A DNA stretch of 64,000 nucleotides from Acidaminobacter sp. JC074. Lineage in GTDB: Bacteria > Bacillota > Clostridia > Peptostreptococcales > Acidaminobacteraceae. Numbering within the stretch: position 1 is the stretch's first letter; each line of letters starts with the position of its first letter. The notes beneath the pieces were generated by a model. It made no database searches. It saw nothing but the letters and a program-made list of their open reading frames with translations, and was not told the origin of the DNA. The stretch is taken from positions 148,001-212,000 of the forward strand of contig NZ_VANV01000003.1 in assembly GCF_022496765.1 (NCBI RefSeq), read 5' to 3'. The translations under genes and the position numbers were made by a program. This document shows positions 57,531 to 64,000 of this stretch, in pieces.

Positions 57531-59654
57531 ATGAAAAAACTACTAGAAGATATAAAATCAAAATTTAAAACAAATAAACAAGTTGCCTTTATCATCAAGC
57601 CTGTATTTTTTGTAACACTGATGGTCTATTCAGGCTATATTATTTATACATTTGGTCATAGAAGACCTCTTGATCTGATAATAGCTTTAGTGGTAACTAT
57701 TTTAGGACTTCTTTTAGCGTCTTTTGCAGGTATATTTTTAATGGATTTCATTAAGAAGCTACCTTCAGCCACTATATTTTATCTTGGCTCTGTGATAGCC
57801 ATGCTTTATATCATGTTTGACTCGAATCGAGCTGAGCGTAGCAATATCTTGGCTATTCTTGTCATACCCTTGTTTTTTATGAGCCTGGGTTATCTGATAT
57901 ACAGATTGGTTTACAAACATAAACACTGGATAGTTTGGCCTGTTAGGGTGATTTTTATACTAAGCTCATCTTTACTTGTTATGATGTTCTTTTGGAATGG
58001 GCTAGAGCCCTCTTATGAGAATGCCTATTTGAGTCTTCAGACAGATTTTGCTATTGGTGAAATGAAACCTATTTATCAAGTTGATGAAGGCATTTATGGT
58101 AATGAGGACTATTTAGAAAAATACGATATAAAAGGACGTGTTTCTGAAACGACCAGCATTGCTTACTTTCTATCTAAATGGAATAAGGCTAGAGAAAAGC
58201 AGGTGGGCTTTAATGTTTATAACGTCCCTTTAAATGGCATGTATTACATGCCTGATGAAGTCGGTCAGTATCCTCTTGTTTTAATAGTCCATGGTAATCA
58301 TGAAATGACGCATGATTCAGAAGACGGATATGGCTATTTAGGTAGATATTTGGCTGAAAGAGGTTATATTGTGGTCTCTGTTGATGAGAATTTTCTTAAC
58401 TTTTCTACTTATGATTCAGAACTTTTAGGACATTCTCTGGGTTCTGAAAATGATGCAAGAGCCTATGTACTCTTAGAGCATCTTGATTACTTGTTAAAAG
58501 AATCCAATAATGATACGTCGCCATTTTATAATAGGATTGATTCAGACCAGATAGCACTTATTGGCCACTCGAGAGGTGGTGAAGCGGTGGCTATCGCAAG
58601 GTACTTTAATGAGTTGAACTATCTACCTAATAACTCAAATAAAACTTTTGATGAAGATTTTGAGATAAAATCCATTGTATCCATAGCGCCGACGGATTCT
58701 CAGTACAAACCTGCAGGTAGAAAAGTTGAGCTAAAAGATGTCAATTATTTGCTCCTACAAGGTATGCATGATATGGATGTTTCTTATATGGCGGGAATCA
58801 ATCAATATGAACGTATTTCTTATGAAGAAACTGATCGCTTCAAATCGGCGGTCTCTATATATGGTGCCAACCATGGTTACTTTAATCAGTCTTGGTTAAG
58901 ATCTGATAATTCATCTTTGGGCGGCCTTCTTCACAATTCAGCCCAGCTTTTAGAGCGAGAGGTGCAGGAAGAAATTGCCTCAAGGCTGGTATATAATTTT
59001 TTAGAAGCTACTTTAAAAGAAAATAAGGATTATAGACAAGGCTTTATGAATTTAAAGGTATTTGATGGCTTACCAGAGACACTTTATCAATCGATCTACT
59101 ATGATGGTTCATGTGTGGATCTTGTCAATTACAATGAAGACCACTACATTGAGACAGGGTTAAATCACTCAAGAATATCAGCTAATCTTTCTAAATGGTC
59201 AGAAGGCGCCATGAAGTTAGATGGTAAATCATCAGATGTTTATGGAGCTTACTTAGGCTATTCCAGCTCAGGCCAGTATAATATTGAACTTAAAGAGCCT
59301 CTAAAAGTAAGTGCGGACGACTACCTTTATCTAACACTTGCAGATGCCTCAGAAGACAATGATGAACTCTTAAACTTATGGCTTGAAATTGAAGATACTT
59401 ATGGTCATATCCACCAAGTATCTTTGGATAAGTTCTCAAAAATACAACATAAAATAGACATCAATCTGGCTAAACTCTTCTTTATAGAAGATGTAAATAA
59501 CCATGAGCTTATTTTACAGACACATCAAATTCCTATAAAATGGTTTATAGAAGATGATAGATCTATTGATATAAAAAAGGTATCCCTCATCTTTAAGGAT
59601 GGTCATGACAATAAATTATTTTTAAAAGAATTAGGTATACGCTTTCATGATTAA
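57531..59654 (+). CDS. membrane-anchored alpha/beta hydrolase
   Basis: 707 aa. About five membrane helices in residues 20-160, then an outside hydrolase: YPLVLIVHGNHEMTHDS (oxyanion region), IALIGHSRGGEAVAIAR (nucleophile serine near 350), NYLLLQGMHDMDVSYM (acid) and IYGANHGYFNQSW (His). The last 200 residues form a beta-rich module. It looks like a chlorophyllase/PETase-like hydrolase fused to membrane and accessory modules; I do not recognise a named family. The substrate is probably an extracellular ester. It ends 69 bases before the Clp gene. Confidence 0.75.
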   Translation: MKKLLEDIKSKFKTNKQVAFIIKPVFFVTLMVYSGYIIYTFGHRRPLDLIIALVVTILGLLLASFAGIFLMDFIKKLPSATIFYLGSVIAMLYIMFDSNRAERSNILAILVIPLFFMSLGYLIYRLVYKHKHWIVWPVRVIFILSSSLLVMMFFWNGLEPSYENAYLSLQTDFAIGEMKPIYQVDEGIYGNEDYLEKYDIKGRVSETTSIAYFLSKWNKAREKQVGFNVYNVPLNGMYYMPDEVGQYPLVLIVHGNHEMTHDSEDGYGYLGRYLAERGYIVVSVDENFLNFSTYDSELLGHSLGSENDARAYVLLEHLDYLLKESNNDTSPFYNRIDSDQIALIGHSRGGEAVAIARYFNELNYLPNNSNKTFDEDFEIKSIVSIAPTDSQYKPAGRKVELKDVNYLLLQGMHDMDVSYMAGINQYERISYEETDRFKSAVSIYGANHGYFNQSWLRSDNSSLGGLLHNSAQLLEREVQEEIASRLVYNFLEATLKENKDYRQGFMNLKVFDGLPETLYQSIYYDGSCVDLVNYNEDHYIETGLNHSRISANLSKWSEGAMKLDGKSSDVYGAYLGYSSSGQYNIELKEPLKVSADDYLYLTLADASEDNDELLNLWLEIEDTYGHIHQVSLDKFSKIQHKIDINLAKLFFIEDVNNHELILQTHQIPIKWFIEDDRSIDIKKVSLIFKDGHDNKLFLKELGIRFHD

Positions 59655-59670
59655 GAAAGAATAAATCACC

Positions 59671-59698
59671 TTTATATTTCATTTAGGTGTGATATAAT
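59671..59698 (+). promoter_or_regulatory. possible promoter of the Clp gene
   Basis: TTTATA (59671-59676), 16-base spacer, TATAAT (59693-59698). I see no CtsR heptad repeat or CIRCE in this gap. Confidence 0.4.
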
Positions 59699-59732
59699 GA
59701 CATAACTAATAGGCAAAAATGGAGTGAGGAAT

Positions 59733-62051
59733 ATGAAACTTTGTACAGAATGCAACAAGAATGTTGCCGTAATCTTTTTATCAAAGATGGAACATGGAAA
59801 ACCTGTGTCTGAAGCTTTATGTATAGAATGTGCTCATAAGAAAAACATCCCAGGTGTTGAGCAGATGATTAAAGAAACAGGCATGAGTATAGATCAAATA
59901 AAGAATATGACAGCTGGTATGAATGATATACTGGGGGACATGGATTTAGAAGACATCGAAAGTCCAGAGCAAATGATGGAAATGCTTATGGAATCTCAAG
60001 ACATGGAAGAAGAGTATCTTGACGACGAGCCACCGATTATTGATGAAGAAATCGGTGTAAGTGAAGGTTCGACAGAAGGCTCAACTGAAAGTAAAACATC
60101 TGGTAAAAAGAAAAAGAAGAAAAAGAAATCTAAGAAAAACCTTGAGTTATATGGTACAAACTTAACTCAAAAAGCTAGAGATTTTGAAGTAGATAGAATC
60201 ATTGGTAGAAATCGTGAGATTGATAGAGTGGTTCAAATTCTTAACAGAAGAAGTAAAAACAATCCGGTCTTAATTGGTGAGGCGGGTGTTGGTAAAACCG
60301 CTATCGCAGAAGGTCTTGCAGTAAGAGTTGCTCAAAGGCAAGTACCAACAAAATTATTTAACGTAGAGATTTACCTTTTAGATATGACAGCAATAGTAGC
60401 TGGTACACATTTTAGAGGTCAGTTTGAATCTAGAATGAAAGGAATCATCGAAGAGGCCAAAGCCCTCGGTAATGTTATTTTAGTTATTGATGAACTTCAT
60501 AACATTGTAGGTGCAGGTGAAGTACAGGGTGGTGTTATGAATGCTGCCAATATTTTAAAACCAGCACTTGCTAGAGGTGAAATTCAGATTTTAGGTGCAA
60601 CAACTTTAGATGAGTATAGAAAACACATCGAAAAGGATGCAGCACTTGAAAGACGTTTTCAACCGGTTGTTGTAGAAGAGCCGACCCTTGATGAATCTAT
60701 TGAAATCATCAAGGGTATCAAGGATTACTATGAAGATTACCATCAAGTAACAATTGATCATGATGTTATAGAAGCATGTGTACACTTGTCTTCTAGATAC
60801 ATTAGAGATAGATTCTTACCTGATAAGGCCATTGATGTCTTAGACGAGGCTGGTTCTAGAGCCAATCTTAAGAACCAAGGCTTAGTAGAAATCATGGCTT
60901 TAAAAGATCAATTGAATAAGTTACATGAAGAAAAGGACAAGTATGATGAACTGGCTAATTTTGAAAAATCAGCTGAAATAGGTTCTGACATTATTCACAT
61001 AGAACAAAAGATTTTTGAACTGGAGCAATCTGGTACTCAAACCAAGTTAACAAAAGAAGATATTGCCTATGTAATTGAAGCTTGGACAAAGATTCCTGTT
61101 CAAAGAATTACTGAAGAAGAAACAGATAAGCTGCTTCAACTTGAAGAAAGGCTTTCGGGTAAAGTTATAGGTCAAGATGAAGCCATAAAGAGTATTTCTA
61201 AAACAATCAGAAGAAACAGAGTTGGTTTTAAGAAGGTCAAAAGACCGGCTTCATTTATCTTTGTTGGACCAACAGGTGTTGGTAAAACTGAACTTGTTAA
61301 GAAGCTTGCTTTAGAACTCTTTGGTTCTGAAGACTTGATGGTTAGACTGGACATGTCAGAGTATATGGAGAAGCATTCAGTATCTAAAATTATAGGTGCC
61401 CCTCCAGGGTATGTTGGCTACGATCAAGGTGGTAAACTTACAGATATCGTTAGAAGAAAACCTTATACAGTGATTCTTCTTGATGAAATAGAGAAGGCAC
61501 ATCCTGATGTATTTAATGTCTTGCTTCAGATTTTAGAAGATGGTAGATTAACTGACAATCAAGGTCGAACTGTTCACTTTGACAACGCGGTTATCATTAT
61601 GACTTCTAATGCTGGTACGCAAACAAAAGCCTTAACTATGGGCTTCTCACAAGGGGAGGCAGTTGAAACAAAAGAAGCTATAAAATCTGCTTTAAAAGAG
61701 TACTTTAGACCTGAGTTCTTAAACCGTATCGACGAGGTTATTGTCTTTAATAAGCTTTCAAGAGATGTTCTTAGAGAGATTGTTAATCTGATGATTAATG
61801 AAGTTGAACTAGAACTCAATGAAAAGCGTATGAGACTGAAGGTTTCAGAAGCGGCTAAAGACTTCATTTTAGAAAAAGGTTATAGTGACACATATGGTGC
61901 TAGACCGCTTAGAAGAGCAATACAGACCTACATTGAAGATGAAATTGCAGAACTTTACTTAAAGAATGTGATTTATGATGGGTGTACGGTTATCGTTGCA
62001 AGAGAAGGTGACGAACTTTCTATCTATGCGAGTGAAGGCGTAAAACATTAA
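59733..62051 (+). CDS. ClpE-like ATP-dependent protease ATPase
   Basis: 772 aa Hsp100 unfoldase that feeds proteins to ClpP. The N-terminal zinc finger CTECNKNVAVIF..CIEC is typical of ClpE, followed by an acidic and a lysine-rich linker near residues 110-135. NBD1: GEAGVGKTAIAEGLA, VIDELHNIVGAG; middle region with a UVR-like coiled coil; NBD2: GPTGVGKTELVKKLA, LLDEIEKAHPDVF, and the ClpP-docking loop around TMGFSQG. The C-terminal domain ends SDTYGARPLRRAIQ. ATG 59733 follows GGAG; a GTG at 59724 lies in that site. Confidence 0.93.
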   Translation: MKLCTECNKNVAVIFLSKMEHGKPVSEALCIECAHKKNIPGVEQMIKETGMSIDQIKNMTAGMNDILGDMDLEDIESPEQMMEMLMESQDMEEEYLDDEPPIIDEEIGVSEGSTEGSTESKTSGKKKKKKKKSKKNLELYGTNLTQKARDFEVDRIIGRNREIDRVVQILNRRSKNNPVLIGEAGVGKTAIAEGLAVRVAQRQVPTKLFNVEIYLLDMTAIVAGTHFRGQFESRMKGIIEEAKALGNVILVIDELHNIVGAGEVQGGVMNAANILKPALARGEIQILGATTLDEYRKHIEKDAALERRFQPVVVEEPTLDESIEIIKGIKDYYEDYHQVTIDHDVIEACVHLSSRYIRDRFLPDKAIDVLDEAGSRANLKNQGLVEIMALKDQLNKLHEEKDKYDELANFEKSAEIGSDIIHIEQKIFELEQSGTQTKLTKEDIAYVIEAWTKIPVQRITEEETDKLLQLEERLSGKVIGQDEAIKSISKTIRRNRVGFKKVKRPASFIFVGPTGVGKTELVKKLALELFGSEDLMVRLDMSEYMEKHSVSKIIGAPPGYVGYDQGGKLTDIVRRKPYTVILLDEIEKAHPDVFNVLLQILEDGRLTDNQGRTVHFDNAVIIMTSNAGTQTKALTMGFSQGEAVETKEAIKSALKEYFRPEFLNRIDEVIVFNKLSRDVLREIVNLMINEVELELNEKRMRLKVSEAAKDFILEKGYSDTYGARPLRRAIQTYIEDEIAELYLKNVIYDGCTVIVAREGDELSIYASEGVKH

Positions 62052-62053
62052 TT

Positions 62054-62078
62054 AAAAGACTGGGAAACCAGTCTTTTT
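62054..62078 (+). terminator. rho-independent terminator after the Clp gene
   Basis: AAAAGACTGG/CCAGTCTTTT (62054-62063, 62068-62077), GAAA loop, T run. Confidence 0.92.
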
Positions 62079-62170
62079 GTGACTTCAGGAACTGAATCTA
62101 TGACGTCTGGATATAGATATTAGAAGTGATGAATCTTATTCTGTTATTAGATGAAGATAAGGAGTCTGAA

Positions 62171-64000
62171 ATGTTTAAAAAAATTATATTACTTATGTTA
62201 TGGTTTGCATTAGTAGCTTGTCAGGCAACTGACTTAGATCAAATTACAGATAAACTGTCAGTAAACAGCGATGATTTGATCGATGTTGCACAGGAAGCAA
62301 CTCAAAGTTTGTCAGGTTCTCATGAAACTGGTGTGGTAGAAGTGAATACTGAACAAGAAGTTGAATATATTTTTGATGAGGATGGCTTTAAGCTTATAAG
62401 TGGTGATGTTGGAAATTTAGCAAAATATTTTCCTGAAAGCATTAGTCATGAAAGCGATCAACCTTTGTATTCGCTAGCCTATACAACTTTGGAAAGTTTT
62501 GATGACGTCCTATTTTATTTTAATGAATTGCTAGAAGGAACGCGTCTTTATTATGCTATGAAAGTAGATGAGACTGCAGAGTTGACAGGACGTATGAATG
62601 ACAAGCATATAACAGTTCGGATACATGTTGAAGATGGTCAAACACATGTGGATTTTTTTGAATCTGAACTTGCCATAGAAGATATAAATGAAGCTACTAC
62701 AATAGATAGTAATTTGTCTGATTTTACAGATTACCAAGGACAGGATTTCGATTTGACATCAATTGATACAAGTCCTCTAAGGCCAGTATCATCAAGATTT
62801 GAGTTGTTTGAAGAAGTTCAGTTTTCAGATGACTTTTCAATGTATGTCTCGTATTATAGGTATGAAACTTATGAGGACAATACCTATATGCTTTTAAACG
62901 ATGATCTAGAAGGGCTCGATATAGAAGGAATATATGTATCAGAAAGCGATGTGACACAAGTTTTTTCGTTAGACGATTATTCTTTAATGTGGGAAGAAGA
63001 TGGCTATGCCTTAAGAGATGATATTTACAGTCTTGATTACCAAATCAACAAGTGTAGACCGCATTTTGATAAGATAACAGCCTATAATTTATCGACTCCA
63101 GATGATGAATTGGTAGATATTCATCTTACAGCAAAAGATTATCATGTGATTTTCTGGTTTGATAAAAGGACGCATATGGTCATGAAAAAAGAGAGCAAAA
63201 TAAGAGACGAAAATGGTAGAGTGACTTCTAGTTTCTGGATGGTTGAAAATCTTGAAAGAGACATTGAGGTAAACGAGCTCATTTCTGGCCCAATTAGCGT
63301 TGAGTTTAATCCTCTTGAATATGGTTTTGACTTTAACTTTGAAGGGTTAAATATAGATGATACTCCTTATTACAGTTATAAGGTATCAAATTACACTAAT
63401 AAAGAAAATGATGTCTTGAGACTGAATGCTTTCGATCATAGAGGTTTCAGTGGTCAAAAGCTTAATTATTATGTCAAGGAATACTCGTGGAACAACAAGG
63501 AAAAATATTACTCAGACAGGTTTGAAACTGTATGGATAAAAGGTGTAAATTACTACAAAGAAGTCAAAGTTAATGACAATGAAAACTACCAGTATTATTT
63601 TATAGATGATATTTTATACAAAATTGACTGGTTGACTCATAATGGTCAAACTAATAAAGCGGGTTATTTCGTAAATTACAATAATCTGTATGGACCAAAG
63701 AAGCCTTCTTATCATCCATTTGATTATCCGGATGAAACTTACATTGTAAGAAAAATCACTGTCGATATAAATGGTCAACCTATGTGGTTTGAAGAAAGCT
63801 TATCACCTAAAGAAATGATTCAACGCTTGACCAATATAAAAACAGGGATCATTGAAAATGAACGACATTTTGATTTTGCAGGAAAACTCATATTTGAGAT
63901 GACTCTTACTGAAAGTTTGGATGTGGATATTTCAGACGAAATGTTAACGCCTCCAGATATAGATTATCAAGATTTAACCAAAGATAACTATATGAATAGA
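62171..64000 (+). CDS. large lipoprotein, partial (C-terminus beyond right edge)
   Basis: Open in one frame from ATG 62171 to the window edge, 610 codons. The signal peptide is MFKKIILLMLWFALVAC with the lipobox LVAC (C17); AAGGAG lies 8 bases upstream. The mature part starts with ITDKLSVNSDDLIDVAQEA, is acidic and rich in Asp and Tyr, and has alternating strands (TYIVRKITVDINGQPMWFEE). No domain is recognised, though it resembles other surface lipoproteins with beta repeats. Confidence 0.75.
   Translation, partial: MFKKIILLMLWFALVACQATDLDQITDKLSVNSDDLIDVAQEATQSLSGSHETGVVEVNTEQEVEYIFDEDGFKLISGDVGNLAKYFPESISHESDQPLYSLAYTTLESFDDVLFYFNELLEGTRLYYAMKVDETAELTGRMNDKHITVRIHVEDGQTHVDFFESELAIEDINEATTIDSNLSDFTDYQGQDFDLTSIDTSPLRPVSSRFELFEEVQFSDDFSMYVSYYRYETYEDNTYMLLNDDLEGLDIEGIYVSESDVTQVFSLDDYSLMWEEDGYALRDDIYSLDYQINKCRPHFDKITAYNLSTPDDELVDIHLTAKDYHVIFWFDKRTHMVMKKESKIRDENGRVTSSFWMVENLERDIEVNELISGPISVEFNPLEYGFDFNFEGLNIDDTPYYSYKVSNYTNKENDVLRLNAFDHRGFSGQKLNYYVKEYSWNNKEKYYSDRFETVWIKGVNYYKEVKVNDNENYQYYFIDDILYKIDWLTHNGQTNKAGYFVNYNNLYGPKKPSYHPFDYPDETYIVRKITVDINGQPMWFEESLSPKEMIQRLTNIKTGIIENERHFDFAGKLIFEMTLTESLDVDISDEMLTPPDIDYQDLTKDNYMNR

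Noticed and set aside
59655..59732. CtsR or CIRCE heat-shock operator before the ClpE-like gene.
   Set aside because: No heptad direct repeat or CIRCE inverted repeat found; only a modest promoter.
1..64000. A Mycoplasma-like genetic code (TGA = Trp).
   Set aside because: Many intact genes end in TGA, for example at 1740-1742, and tryptophan is encoded by TGG throughout.

Overview
The window looks like chromosomal DNA of a low-GC Gram-positive bacterium (Bacillota, most like Clostridia). The signs are AT-rich genes dominated by AGA arginine codons, strong AGGAGG-type ribosome sites, occasional TTG starts, many lipoproteins with a lipobox cysteine, PlsY, a ClpE-type ATPase and a BcrAB-like ABC transporter driven by an intramembrane-sensing kinase. 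TGA is an ordinary stop in many genes, but at 57162 it very probably encodes selenocysteine, which points to a selenium-using anaerobe. Species cannot be named from the sequence. I saw no rRNA, tRNA, CRISPR array, insertion sequence or prophage.

Layout. 1-2.7 kb: two tandem RimK-like ATP-grasp ligases (one cut by the left edge), a small cNMP-binding-like protein and an AEC transporter. 2.9-11.5 kb: ExoIII-type nuclease, an SDR protein without its catalytic residues, VOC and DUF2268-like proteins, a methyltransferase behind a tandem-hairpin leader, two lipoproteins, and an AraC regulator coupled to a BtrH-like protein. 11.5-13.6 kb: a decayed zinc-ribbon gene and small membrane or zinc-ribbon proteins. 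13.7-22.7 kb: hydrolase, methyltransferase, GNAT, a TetR regulator with twin operators before a rifampicin-phosphotransferase-like enzyme, YbaK, a HesB-like protein, peptidase E and a YcaQ-type glycosylase. 22.9-28.8 kb: an orphan gene, an esterase, YdeI, threonine aldolase, an LRR protein, a GTDC1/QTMAN-type glycosyltransferase and PlsY, mostly on the minus strand.

28.9-40.1 kb is a defence-type region: hydrolase, response regulator, kinase, two ABC ATPases and two permeases, GNAT, then TetR, adaptor and RND pump. The two ATPases carry complementary defects and probably form one asymmetric heterodimer. 40.2-42.8 kb: glycosylasparaginase, CutC, pyroglutamyl peptidase and a small XRE regulator. 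42.9-49.5 kb is a six-gene module with nine zinc ribbons in four proteins: a YdjI-like SPFH protein, a YdjG-like protein, a lipoprotein with a probable glycan-binding domain, and membrane or propeller proteins. 49.7-57.5 kb: membrane protein, zinc-dependent phospholipase C-like protein, UMF1 transporter, two MATE pumps, an M24 peptidase and the AhpD-like selenoprotein. 57.5-64 kb: a membrane-anchored esterase, a ClpE-like ATPase and a lipoprotein cut by the right edge.

The commonest theme is handling of toxic compounds and envelope stress (RND, two MATE, Bcr-type ABC, RPH-like, YcaQ). Genes are compact; many rho-independent terminators overlap stop codons.
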